From Trametes villosa (lineage: Eukaryota; Basidiomycota; Agaricomycetes; Polyporales; Polyporaceae), in the NCBI GenBank assembly GCA_002964805.2, contig PUDQ02000036.1, positions 221,624 through 285,623 on the forward strand: DNA of 64,000 nucleotides. The letters run 5' to 3'. Shown in pieces: positions 44,975 through 55,475 of the stretch. The stretch's first letter is position 1. Each line of letters opens with the position of its first letter. Under the pieces are notes generated by a model. That model was not told the DNA's origin and did no database searches. It saw only the letters and a list, made by a program, of their open reading frames with translations. Position numbers and translations under genes: made by a program.

Positions 44975-46477
44975 CTACACATGATCCGTAGTAGAGGGCG
45001 CATTTAATAGTACATAGGACGTACGCGCAGAGGACAACCCACACGTAGCGCAAGGCGGCTTCATTACCGGCCACGGCCCCATACGACAGAAGTAGAACCT
45101 AACGCCAAACGTCTGGGTCGTTTCCTCCCGCGGCCATATCTGGTCGACCACCCGCCGTGCGGCCGCGCTCGAGAATCTATACTTCACGAAGGCGCTACAC
45201 TCCGTCATTATCGCCCACGGCGGAATCTCCGAGTTGTCCGAGGAACGAGGAGCATTGCGGCAAGCACACCACTCTTCCAGTCCCGTAGGAAGTTCCTTTA
45301 CGAGCGCGTAGGGGGCTTCCAGGGGGTAAGGAGTATGTGTGTTTCGGCCCAGAAGCTCGTCTGCGTCGTTGCCATCCGTGCTAGCCCTATGGGCGCCGAC
45401 ACGCGTGTGGAAGAGGCTCAGCCTGAATATCCACGCCTTGTCGATGTACGTGTCAGCGGCGGCCTCAAGCAGTGCATCCACCTGCTCCCGCGAGACCCCG
45501 TCGTTGTCGCGCAGCTCGATGCTGATCTCGTGTCGGACCCGAGGCGCCATGTCGAGTTGTATGCCCTGGAAGAACCGTGCTATCGCTGTGGGAAACGGGG
45601 TCGGCGCAGCAGTCGCCTTTATGTCGTCGTGGTATGACTGCAGAGAATCCAGCATCGAGCCGTAGTGCGTCACGTCCGAAGGTTGTTCCCCCTGCGGAAG
45701 GTCGTCGGCTTGCGCGCTGTTCATCCGCTGCTCCTCTTCGTGGTACCGCTTCAACTGGAACAGGATCTCGTTGCCACGCCCCACGCGCCGACGTCGTTCT
45801 TGTGGTGCAGGGCCGTTCGCCGGTGCTTGGTCCCTCGGAAGCCACCAGTCGGGGTTCCAGTACCCGAAGCATGCAACCTCCTTCACGCGCGCGACGCGAA
45901 TACCCTCCAACGACTCGGCGGCCTGCGGCACACCGAAGATGCGGCACGTCGTCAAGGCGCCCGGCGGCAGGAGGAACACCCACTCGTACAGGTGCTCCTG
46001 TGGGTGCGGCGTGCAGTGCAGCACGGTCAGATGGCGGACGCGGCGGCGGAGCTCCGGACAGTGCAGGAGGGTGTGTGCGAGTGCGCGTGAGGAGCGCGAG
46101 GATGTGTGCAGGGTGACTTCGCGGTACGACGCGTGCTCCGCGTTCCGGTGCCAGTGTGTGCAGACGAGCCCGGAACGGGCGGCGTCCACGGGATCGAGGT
46201 AGGAGAATGTAGCGTACAGGATGTCGTCTTGCAGCAATGCCTGGTATGGCGATGCGCCTTGCAGTCTGAGGTCCTGCTGCGGAAGCGACAGCACTTCGGG
46301 CTGCGCTTGTCCAGGAGGAGAACCGTCGTCCTCGACACTGCTAAGCATATTGCCGTTAGACACAGTACGCCTCGAGGTTGTCGAAAATGGTACTTACACT
46401 TCTACGGTTGCACGGGCAGCAGTGTCTCGGTCAGCCGTACCGTCCGCATATCCTGAAATTGGTGGTGAAGACGACAT
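44975..46477 (-). CDS. F-box protein 2 (different subfamily)
   Basis: Exons are 46477-46398 and 46340-44975 (481 codons). The N-terminal exon reads MSSSPPISGYADGTAD. The F-box begins near residue 60 (YQALLQDDILYATFSYLDPVDAARSGLVCTHWHRNAEHASYREVTL). After LRRRVRHLTVLHC the protein shows no repeat I can name. It contains an acidic/Gln-rich middle and a Cys-containing end (PPCATCGLSSARTS). It is not a close relative of F-box proteins 1 and 3. A role in SCF ubiquitination is inferred from the F-box only. Confidence 0.8.
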
Positions 46478-47664
46478 GCTAGCACCAACCCCAGAGATGT
46501 ATGATAGAGAGCGATCCAAGTCTAGGGGTAAGCACTAAGCAGTGGTAGAGCAAAGACAAAATCCGTGCGGTGTGTGTTCGTGCGCTGGGTGAGTTAGACT
46601 GGAGGTGCTGAGTAGTCGCAGTAGTTCGCAGGGCGCAGAGCCTTGTTATACGTGCTGGCACGACTCGGAGCGTCTACACGTCTGCGCCTACGGAGGAAAT
46701 GACATGCCATTCCCAGAGCTCCTGCGTCAGTGGGGCTTTTGTTGACGTGTGCCGAGGAACGAAGAGGCGTCGGCGTACTGCTGGAATCCCGATACAAGGC
46801 AAGTTTCCACCGCCCAGACCCGCGTGTGCCCCTCTCAGCTAGCAGTGAACGCTGTAAAGGAGGTGGCGGAGTCACCGCAGCCAGACGCCTGACGCAGTAT
46901 GCGCAGTTCGCTCCTACGGTGTAAGTACTTACTCACCTGCCCTCACAGGCTATGCAGTGCGCCTCGCACATCGACCGTCTTCATGCGCCCGAGGAGCGCC
47001 CAGTTCGCACCTTCCCATCTGCCCTATGTCTCCGTATGCGGGAAAACAGTACTGGCTCGCGTGTTTGTGCCGTGCAGGTAGGCCGTGTGTCTAGTACAGC
47101 TCCTGCGAGGGAAGAGCGAACGCAGGTCAGTGAGAGATCATCGATCAGTCGGTGGAAGAACCATCATAAATTTGCACCGTACCGAATGTACGAAGGTTCG
47201 CGGCAGCTTGCAGTACAGTGTCGGTATGTTATACCATAGCACACAGGAGGACTACGCACACCTCAGTAGGTGGTTGAAGAAGGGATCGAGGCGAACCTTG
47301 TGGGCCGACTTGAACGTGGGTATAGCGGTGTATGAACCTGGAATATCGCAGATTCACGTTTTTTCAAGGCACGATTCGTAGTCCGAAAGTATGCTTGTCC
47401 AACAACGTTGAAGCGACCTAATAGGCGATAGATGGAGCCCTTCAAGCCGTCTTCACGTCCCCAATGAGCGAAACAAACAAATAGACGTGCATTGCAGTAA
47501 AGTAAAGAGTACGACAGCAGCTCCGCGCACTGCAAGAGCGGCATACAACGGCAAACCTCCTAGCTACGGAGTCCATGGATAGCAAGGCAGGACATCTGCA
47601 TCAACACGACCGCTACGAGAGTCCGTCGCATAGTCCAAAACAGACGAAAACGTCGCGCTCAGAC
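46478..47664. other. Gene-poor stretch left of the small secreted protein
   Basis: No recognisable gene in about 1.2 kb; scattered short frames only. It includes the promoter of F-box protein 2. Confidence 0.4.
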
Positions 47665-48288
47665 TCAGAGCACGAGACCCGCGCCCGCGAGCACGCCCAC
47701 GATCGCAACACCCGCCGCGCCCGCACTCGCGCCCAGGTTCAGGGGGCGCAGGCCCGCCGCCGCGTTCTGCGTGCCCGACGCGCTCGCGCTCGCCGAGGTT
47801 CCCGACGTGCCGCTCGGCGCCGCGGGGATCGAGCGCGTGGCGCTAAGGCTGCCCGAGGTCGATAGGCCGGAGAGCGTGCCGCCTGGGGCGGAGATCGCGC
47901 TGGTGGCGACGGATGCGATGGAGCTCGCGACGGAACTCAGGCCGGAGATGGGGTTGATCGTCGCGGAGCCGGTGGCGAGGGGGTCCGAGACGGAGGACGC
48001 GGGGTCGGTGACGATGCCGGTGGCGCTCGTCAGTATGCTCGAGATACCGGTGGGCGCGTCGGTCGCAAGCGTGTCGGTGGCGAGGGTGTCGGTCGCGGTC
48101 GCGATGCCGGTATCGGTCGCAAGGACACCGGTGTCTATGTGCGAGTCAGCATGCAGGTGGAAGGGTAGCGGGGATAGAGGGGACGTACCGGTGGCGACTG
48201 CGGTGTCCGTGTCAGCTTGGGGGAGTGCGCAGACGGTGGTCGTCGCGAGGACGAGGGAGAGGACGACGAGCTTCGTGTTCGCGAGCAT
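47665..48288 (-). CDS. Small secreted Ser/Thr-rich protein, probably GPI-anchored
   Basis: A signal peptide (MLANTKLVVLSLVLATTTVCA, from ATG 48288) is followed by ALPQADTDT, Thr/Asp- and Ser-rich repeats (ATDT units, then SSVAS-type runs) and a hydrophobic C-terminus (GAAGVAIVGVLAGAGLVL) of GPI type. The whole frame is open for 207 codons. It also contains a likely 57-base in-frame intron (GTACGT donor after VAT, acceptor CACATAG near 48137) whose removal joins VAT to DTGVL without a shift. There are no cysteines in the mature part and no known domain. A cell-wall or surface structural role is inferred from composition. Confidence 0.78.
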   Translation of the reverse strand: MLANTKLVVLSLVLATTTVCALPQADTDTAVATGTSPLSPLPFHLHADSHIDTGVLATDTGIATATDTLATDTLATDAPTGISSILTSATGIVTDPASSVSDPLATGSATINPISGLSSVASSIASVATSAISAPGGTLSGLSTSGSLSATRSIPAAPSGTSGTSASASASGTQNAAAGLRPLNLGASAGAAGVAIVGVLAGAGLVL

Positions 48289-48842
48289 TTTCGGATGTAA
48301 GGAGAGCGAAGCGGACGTTGAGGGAGTGTGCAGATAGATGGGTGGGAGGCTCCGAGGAGGGAAAGTGCGGAACCCCTTTCAAGGCCGCTAGTTTATATAC
48401 GCAGCAGTTTTGGCGGCCGCAGCGGAGGCCCAGCAACGGGGTGCCTTCGCCCAGCGTGCACCTCCACCGAGACACAAAGGCCCTGCTGCGCAGCGGGCAG
48501 GGGCGCGCGCGGGACCATCGCCCGTTTGTGCCCTCGGAGCTGCGAAGCCGGGCGAGGTGGAGTCGCTTCGTTGCGTGCGCGACAAGTGGAGTGTTTGCGA
48601 TGCGCGCAGCAGTGCCCTCGTCTCGCAGGCGCGGACGCATATGAAGGAACGCGCGCGAGTGCCTGCTGATGCCCTCACTTGCGCCCGGGTGAGGAGCAGC
48701 TCACCATCTTCGCGTTCTCAGGCGTGCTGTGATACGCCCCGTCAAAGCAGACAAGCGAGGTGGAGGAGGTTGGATGGGCACCAAACGTCACTGCACAGCT
48801 CCTGCGGGCAGCGATGCCCAGCGCCCGTGATTTTCTGGGTCA
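48289..48842. other. Spacer right of the small secreted protein
   Basis: High-GC overlapping frames but no protein feature that I trust. Confidence 0.4.
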
Positions 48843-49547
48843 ATGAACCCGGGGGACCTGTCTGGACGGAACGCCTCTCATCAGCTGTCATCCGTCGTCC
48901 TTCCGGTGCTCCTCGAGCTGTTGAGCCCGGCCGAGGTCCTTGCTTTGCGGGATTGCGGGATTTGGCTCGAGGAAAACATGAAGAGCAGAGTCAAGGTGTG
49001 GGCGCTTGCAGACGCGCGGCCGCGCGCGCAAAGGGGCCCAAATCTGATCTTATCAGATTACAACGAGTTCACACCCGGAATTCGCCGGCTCGCTGCTCCA
49101 TCTCCACAACTCCTACCGCTAACTTCACTCTCGTACTATCAGTGTAAGCACTATTGCGATCAGGGTTGGACTGCTGCAACTCACGATATGCAACCGCAGG
49201 TGTGGAAAATTGAAGTCCCCACGACGTATAACTCGATTTACGATCACTGCTCAGGCCGGGACGTGGCAGCCCTCCGCAGCTCTACCCGTAACTTGGCGCA
49301 CTCAGCAGTACTTTGCGACAAATTGGCTGTACGGCTCTCTGCTCCAGGCTGTCTGGGAGGTATACTGCGCGCCACCAACTTACGGCGCATCCTCGCCGAT
49401 GCCCAGTTTCCCGGCGTCCCAACACGGACTGGCCGCGCAGTTGTGGGCCACCTAGACCCGCTCGTCGGGTGCGTGAAGGCGGGCGATGAGTGCTGCGAGG
49501 CATTTCGATGGGATGCCTGGCTGCGGAAGCGGTGTGTGGCGCCCTAG
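48843..49547 (+). CDS. Hypothetical protein
   Basis: An open frame of 234 codons (MNPGDLSGRNASHQL...). The segment SVVLPVLLELLSPAEVLALRDC resembles the start of an F-box-like helix-turn-helix, and several Leu/Arg-rich helices follow, but I cannot assign a family. A possible intron inside (GTGTAAGC donor after SLSYYQ, near 49141) would change the second half. No signal peptide or membrane segment. It overlaps the end of a minus-strand frame (49544-49864) by a few bases. Confidence 0.35.
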   Translation: MNPGDLSGRNASHQLSSVVLPVLLELLSPAEVLALRDCGIWLEENMKSRVKVWALADARPRAQRGPNLILSDYNEFTPGIRRLAAPSPQLLPLTSLSYYQCKHYCDQGWTAATHDMQPQVWKIEVPTTYNSIYDHCSGRDVAALRSSTRNLAHSAVLCDKLAVRLSAPGCLGGILRATNLRRILADAQFPGVPTRTGRAVVGHLDPLVGCVKAGDECCEAFRWDAWLRKRCVAP

Positions 49548-50264
49548 AGCTCTACTGCCTCCTCTTCAACCGCAGTTTCCGGGCACACGTGGGCCTGGAC
49601 GCTGTGGGTAGGAGAGGATAGAGCGCTTTTGTCGGCGTTCAAACAACTCGGGCGACTCTGCGCGTGGGGCTGAACGCGCTCAGCCCCCGGTATACTACGG
49701 TATGGGGGTGGTGTAACTTCATGTTTCGCCGGGAGGTGGCTCAAAAACACAGACTTCGCCTCTGATGCTGAGGCCATCTGGAGAAACAGATGTGTGAAGA
49801 TGCAGTCTGGGTACGTGTAAATATGCCGCTGGTGTGTCCTCGGAGGCCTGCCAGTGCTGCGCAATCCCGGTGAGCAAGTGATCGAATGGTTCTCTTATTT
49901 TACAGGCCTACTGATGTGCATGCGAATTTCCTAGAGACGTCCCGGCGATTGCGAGCCAGATCGAGCAAGCGTCGACCACGATGGTGACCTTCCGAGCGGA
50001 TTACTCGGTGCGTTGCAGCACAGTGCCACTTTCAGCGCATATATCCTCCGTATATCGTGAGTATTCGATTCCGTCCCAATCTACCAGGGCGGCGCACGAC
50101 CTTACTCATCGCTCGCATTGCAGCTCCCGCTCGGCAGGCCACGCATGGTTACACACAAAGTTCCGATCACCAACAGTCTTATTCACAGAAACACGCTCAT
50201 TCAGAGGCTCGTTCTTCGACATCACTTTGACCGACACACTACTTCCTCGTCCTCTGTCGCCCGC
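49548..50264. other. Spacer with one small minus-strand frame
   Basis: Contains a 106-codon minus frame (49864-49544) that includes a TPPPYR motif but no helix or ectodomain upstream. It may be chance or a remnant. Nothing else supported. Confidence 0.3.
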
Positions 50265-50797
50265 TCAGTGGGTGATGGTGAACTTCGGGGAGATGTCCCC
50301 AGAGTCGCCGAACACTGCGCCGACCTGGTCAGCGCTACCCAGCGCACTCAACAGGGCGAATAACCACTCACAAACGACGATATAATCATCGCGGTCCACG
50401 ACGTCGGGCACGGTGACCTCGACCTTCCCATCCGTGAACGTGAATCCCCCGTTCCCCAGGGGGTGGTCTGGCATTGGGCAACGCCCGTAACTTGTAAGTA
50501 CCCTCGCCGCAGGGAACCGCACGCGTACGGGACCACAGCCGCAGCGCACTCACCCAAGTCGATGTGCTCGTCGTCGCTCCCGTCCTCGAGGAAGCCGAGG
50601 AAGAGCTGGGCGGTCTGCCCGGTCGCGTTCGCGAGGCCCGTGGTGTCCCAGGTGACGGTCTGCGTCGAGCTGACGGTCCACACGGTGCCCGCGGTGGGCG
50701 CGGTGATCGGCGCGCGGACGACGTCGGCGGGCGCGGCGCTGACCGCGGTGGCGGCGACGAGCGCGGTGAGGATGGCGGTGAACTTGGTGGAGAACAT
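50265..50797 (-). CDS. Secreted Kre9/Knh1-type N-terminal domain protein
   Basis: A signal peptide (MFSTKFTAILTALVAATAVSA, from ATG 50797) is followed by the pattern of the Kre9/Knh1-like N-terminal domain: ITAPTAGTVWTVSSTQTVTWDT, then a beta-rich segment (AQLFLGFLEDG), then GGFTFTDGKVEVTVPDVVDRDDYIVV, and finally FGDSGDISPKFTI near the C-terminus. Two introns, after about 50555 and about 50376, join these parts. At about 130-140 residues it is the domain alone, without the Ser/Thr stalk and GPI signal often seen. Members are extracellular or cell-wall proteins linked to beta-glucan assembly in yeasts; the role of short agaricomycete members is unknown. Exact splice sites are moderately certain. 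Confidence 0.75.
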
Positions 50798-52002
50798 GGT
50801 TGTGGAAAGCGGAGAAATGCGGTGGGTAGTGAGCGAGGGCTGTGAACCTGAGGTGCGCACTGATGACTCTGAGCGATGGAGCATGGCTTTTGTATGCACG
50901 CGAACGAACGCGGAAAATGAGAACAATGGTTACACACGCGATGGTTGCACACGCGACTGGGTGTCTGTGTCGCGGTCGTAGCGGTCGACGGCGGTCGACG
51001 GGAAGGTGAACGGCGGGCATGATGTGAGTACAATCCATGATCGGTCGTCGACGATGCCAGTATTGACGTGCGAATGAATGCCCAGTCTAACCGTCGGAAG
51101 GCAGGATTCGGCCTCGGCGTGAGCGCGAGCATGTCGGAATGCACGCAACGCATGGCGGCAGCAGGGATGCTCAGCAAACAGAGAAGATACCAAGCCCAGG
51201 CAGGTCGGCTGACCGGAATCAAGCGTGCCCTTGCAACGCCGCGTCCTTCTGCGGGCAGAAGTAACGGTTCAAGATATTTGTGGTCCACCCTTGAGTGTCG
51301 ATGCTGCTGTAAAACGTAAGTCCTCCTATCCCTATGCCACGCATCTCTGAACGTAACGTTAACCCACGAGCCTAGCGCAATGAACGTCTCCCCCTGATCG
51401 GAGACATGCGCGGGCGGCTTAGCAATAAGCTGCAAACCACGCATCTCGAGGCAGGCCACGCTATCCGGCCACCGAATACGTAGGCCCGGCGTGCTGACAG
51501 GAAAGAGCAGGATGCGCGTGCTACAGACGCGAGCAGCGCGGCCTCATCGTGAACCCTCTATCCCCCACGTTCGGAGTGAGAGCGGTCTCGAAAACGCTGG
51601 CAGAAGAGCTTATTGACCCCGCAGTCTACGCCGGGCTGTACAATCCGTCTCACTACAGTCACCTTCATCGATGTTGACGTACACCAAGTCATCAGTTTAC
51701 CGAGACTCGCGCCCTACATCGCGACCCCCCTATTATTTACTCGCCATCGCTTCACGAACCGTCACGAGCGGCTGCAGATTGGTAGATGAACCGCACTGCT
51801 GTCATCTCCGCACCCTGTCTTAGTTGTGTTTGGGATAGAACCGCCCCACACTCGCAAAGTACACGCCGCACTTCTGTATCTAACCCTACGAGAAGAATAC
51901 AGTACGAGGTGACCGATCGTTGACTACTCGCCGCATAGAACTACTCATCACTATGAACAGTATCAGCATAGCCACCGAACTCCCCTGGCTATGAAGGAAG
52001 AC
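50798..52002. other. Spacer between the Kre9-like gene and F-box gene 3
   Basis: A minus-strand segment near 51459-51300 (MRGLQLIAKPPAHVSDQG ... LGSWVNVTFRD) reads like a real exon but belongs to no family I know, and I could not extend it into a gene. Otherwise nothing seen. Confidence 0.35.
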
Positions 52003-53957
52003 TCACTCGTCGGAATCCGACACCACCCCTGCACGAAGGCCCCGCCGGAATCCCTCAAGCACCGTCTCGCGATCCAGTTGAGGGACGCGTTCATCGAGGG
52101 CGCCACAGCGGGCTTGAAGCAGTTCCGCCAACTCCGCCGGATCCCATGGCTCCAAGTCGGATTCGGACTCGGATTCGGACTGGTCCTCTGGCAGGACGTA
52201 GTCCGCGTCCGCAGCTGCGTCGCTGTACTCGAGGCTCTGCTCCTCCAGGACAACGCGCAGCATTTCCGGGGTCGGTCGCATCTCGTCCGGTAGGTCGACC
52301 AGCTCCACGCCCGAGATCGCTGCGTCCTCTCCATCCCCCAGCTTCAATGGATTGTCCCATGTTTGAAAGTACGGGTGCATGAGCGATATAACGCCCCACT
52401 CCAGCTGCATTGCCCACGCGCTCGAGAAGACATGGTAGCGCATAGCGTCCCTCTCCGCCGTACTCCCTGAAAGGAGCGCCGCCGGATGGCACACGATTGG
52501 CCAGCTTGGATGTCTTCCCGCGGGGAGATGGTACTCCGATGCCCCTGGAAACCGTCCGGGCGCGAGGAGCACGCGCACGCCACGCAGCGCAGGGAGTGAA
52601 CACTTCTCCTCATGAAGGAAGGATGCGCGTACGTTCTCTTCGGGAGTGCGCTTGCTGTCGAGCGGAAGGCCCGGAATCGTCGCTGACCATACGTCGAGGT
52701 AGCGAAGAGATGGATGTTGTAAAGAGAGCGGCTGAGCCGGCGGGGCGGGAAGTACGAGGTGCCGAAGTATGGGGCATTGTCTAGCGAGTGTGGAGGTTTC
52801 GAAGGGCTGCATAACGTGTTCGCGTGGGTCGTCCATTCGGCCAGGATAGAGGTGAAGATACTTGAGCAGTCGACCGTGGGCCCCGAGCAGAGCCTCTGGC
52901 AACGAGGGCGGGCATGCGAGCAGAGTGAGATGCGCCAGGCGAGGTAAAAGCCACGCCATGAGCACGTACTCCACCATGGAGCTTTCCTCAATGCTCAACC
53001 ACAGCTCCTCCAGGGCCGGGAACACGAGCCGTGAGGGAAAGTACTCATCAAGGGTGCCAAATATACTGATGCGAAGTGCCCCGAGCTTGAGAGAGACAAG
53101 GTTTTCCGCTGCGAAGCGGAGGGTGTCGTGGAGTTGGATTATGTTCCCACTGTGATCCCAGATAAAATGCACTTGATCCGTCGACATCAAGTCAAGCTCG
53201 CGCATTGTCGGAGAGCGCAGCCGCGCGCGGAAAGCGTCCGCCACCGGGTTCTGGGGCTCTGGCTCTCCCTCGAGCAGCGTGATGTCTCTGCATCCACACA
53301 TCCATGCGGGGTTGATCGCCTCGATGCAGTTCCAGGGGTGCGGCTCCGTGATATCGTCTTGAACAGGAAACGCGGGGTGCGGGTGAAACTGGAAGGCCAT
53401 GAGACGTACGGACCGGTTCAGGACGTAGGCAAGGTCTTTCTGAATGGCGAGCGAGTGCGAGGAGAGGACCACCAGAGTGTCGATCCGGATGCGCCTAATG
53501 AGCCACGCAAGGTCCCTTTCCGCGGAGCCGTCCTGATTCTTCGGGTCGTCGCTTGATGCGGTGCTATAAGAACCGAGTTGAACAAACAACTCAAGGCAGT
53601 AAGAATAAGAACGTGGCACACGTGCGCAGTGTTTCCGCGAGAGCAACAATCTGTCCTGAGCGGCGGAGGACAACGTCGGAGTAGAGCAGCTCCGTCGCCG
53701 GCGCATGCCACGCTCGGCACACGAGGGGAAGCGACTTCTTCGTGCGCAGAGTATTGAGTAGCCAAGAAGAGTTGGGGCCTTGTATGATCGAAGGGTCGTA
53801 CTCATACGACGGCGGGGTACTTTCTGCGAATATCCGTAGAAGAATCTCGGGCGGTACGCTGGCGGCGAGCCTACTGCCCGTCGAATGAACCTGTACGAAA
53901 GATATAAGTCTAGGTTCAGCGAGCTGCGGGAGCTCATGTACGTACTTCGTCCGCCAT
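52003..53957 (-). CDS. F-box protein 3 (paralogue of F-box protein 1)
   Basis: Exons are 53957-53946, 53890-53622 and 53563-52003 (613 codons). The first exon encodes MADE; exon 2 is 269 nt, the same length as in F-box protein 1, and holds the F-box (ASVPPEILLRIFAES ... SLPLVCRAWHAPATELLYSDVVL). The Leu-rich region, Trp/Pro-rich segment (HLPAGRHPSWPIVCHP) and acidic tail ending VLEGFRRGLRAGVVSDSDE all align with F-box protein 1. It presumably works as the substrate-binding part of an SCF ubiquitin ligase. It and the fragment at 54657 form a tandem pair on the minus strand, about 0.7 kb apart. Confidence 0.87.
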
Positions 53958-54656
53958 ATCTTCTTGTCACGGGAAGGGCGGAGGGGTCGAGAGGTTGCCG
54001 TACTAGTTGCGCTGGTGGCGGTTGTAGGTTGAGTTGGAAGCCGTGCTTGAGCGCATAGAGATCAAAGATCGATATGAAATGGACCGAAACAGATCATTCC
54101 GAAACTCCGCATCTGAGAATTATACCGACAATCAACACAACGTGCCTATGTGGCCTCAGGCCCCAGGGCCTGCACGAATTATTCAGGAGGGGCGATGCGC
54201 GCTGATCCACGCGCTACTGAGTGTTGCGGTAGTTGTACGGGCTTGCGCGGGTATTCAGTCGGTGGGCGAGCTGTTCTTGTTAAGTAAGTTGTGGATGGGC
54301 GGTGCGGTGGCGACGCATGAGACGAATCAGTCCAGTGCTGAGTGCGACATCATTTCAACCTTCTGACTGAATGTATACAAAAAAGTGAAACACCTGCGAT
54401 GAACATCCCATGGCAGCGCACGGTGCCGTAGCATTACTTCCCGCTCAACGGACCCCTGATTCAGATATGTGTCCTTCACAGCGGATGGTGAAACGTGCGG
54501 CGCAGCTCTTAAGAAGGAATCAGACAGTAGTTACCACAAGAACGTACAACATACCTTAGACTCGCGCGCTGCAGCGATTCCGGCCTCAATCTATCCTACA
54601 AAACATGTCAGAATGGTATCAGAAGCTAGAAGCGAACTGCTGCGAACTTACTGGCC
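53958..54656. other. Spacer upstream of F-box gene 3
   Basis: Contains the promoter of F-box gene 3 and the 3' flank of the interrupted copy. No other gene seen. Confidence 0.5.
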
Positions 54657-54733
54657 TTAGTCGGGCTGCACCCCCGCAAGCTGTCCGCGCCGGAAGCCCT
54701 CCAGCGCGGTCTGGCGATGTAAAACTCACGAAT
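54657..54733 (-). pseudogene. 3' remnant of a third F-box paralogue, cut by the retrotransposon
   Basis: On the minus strand the 77 bases next to the LTR read RQTALEGFRRGQLAGVQPD followed by a stop (TAA at 54657-54659). This aligns with the C-termini of F-box proteins 1 and 3 (RAVVLEGFRRGLLAGMV and RETVLEGFRRGLRAGVV). The coding sequence stops exactly where the LTR begins. The remainder should lie beyond the far end of the element, outside the window. Confidence 0.75.
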
Positions 54734-55005
54734 GTAGGGCACTCCTGATGCCCGCAGTCTCCAAGTACTCTGGTCCGGGCTCTATTAGGGCTCGGCGTAC
54801 TCGGGAGATGGTGGGGCAGTTGTAGAAGGCTGCCCTCACCAGACGCGCGGGCTCCGAATACCCGCGCGTCGTACGCGTCTATCTACTACATGATATCTAC
54901 GCGGTATCTTATCCTAGCGCAACTAGCGCCAGGTACTGGTTGCGACATAGCGCAACTAGCGCTATGTCCTACAAGAACCCGTAACGACCGCGGAGGGTCG
55001 TTACA
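54734..55005 (-). repeat. 3' LTR
   Basis: On the minus strand it begins TGTAACGACC next to the polypurine tract and ends CCCTACA at the F-box remnant, giving TG...CA termini and 272 bases. It begins with an inverted repeat (GTAACGACC and its complement around GCGGAG, 54981-55004) and contains a 10-base-arm hairpin (54842-54851 with 54861-54870). The five bases outside it, ACGAA at 54729-54733, are the expected half of a target-site duplication. Confidence 0.8.
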
Positions 55006-55017
55006 CTCTCCCCCTCT
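55006..55017 (-). other. Polypurine tract
   Basis: AGAGGGGGAGAG on the minus strand, immediately before the LTR. This is the position where the plus-strand primer of reverse transcription forms in LTR elements. Confidence 0.8.
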
Positions 55018-55475
55018 AGACCCGTTGTACGGGTCTACAATAGAATATTATAATAAAAGGAACGACTGCTGATATTCGCAGTCATAGCACTATATGATAC
55101 AAAGAGTTGCGCATAGTGCGTGCGCAACTCATATATACAATGAGTCAGTGAGCCAAGTAGGCTCACAGGATGGTCATAGCAGTGCAGTGGGATATATACA
55201 CGACTGCAGATAGTAGCAGTCATACCACTACACTACCATGATATGGTAGTGTTTTTGTTTTTGGGTTATTGATGCGCGCACCGTGGGGTGCGGCTATGTA
55301 CATTAGTACCGCAGCTATGGCGGACGAACCGATCAATTTTTGACGCAGATCGGTTGCGTTATGCCCGAGGAGACGATAATATCGTCTCCTACGGGGACTG
55401 CAAATATTTGCAGTCATACCGTCGTGGTATACGACGAGTGCATGACGGATGCACTCGAAGATGTTGATTAGACAC
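55018..55475 (-). other. Untranslated 3' region of the element, hairpin-rich
   Basis: No open frame. Perfect inverted repeats follow one another: arms of 9-10 bases at 55017-55037, 55104-55130 and 55368-55390, an uninterrupted 20-base palindrome at 55396-55415, an 8-base pair at 55327-55355, and several with 6-7 base arms. The transcript here would fold as a string of hairpins. Confidence 0.8.

Noticed and set aside
49544..49864. Minus-strand frame with a TPPPYR motif as a further receptor tail
   Set aside because: No membrane helix, stalk or ectodomain upstream, and no paralogue alignment.
51284..51459. Exon-like segment on the minus strand as a separate gene
   Set aside because: Looks protein-like, but I could not find matching splice partners or a family, so it is only noted in the spacer entry.
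55018..55475. CRISPR-like array in the hairpin-rich region
   Set aside because: The inverted repeats differ in sequence from one another. There is no repeated unit with constant spacers, and the host is a fungus.
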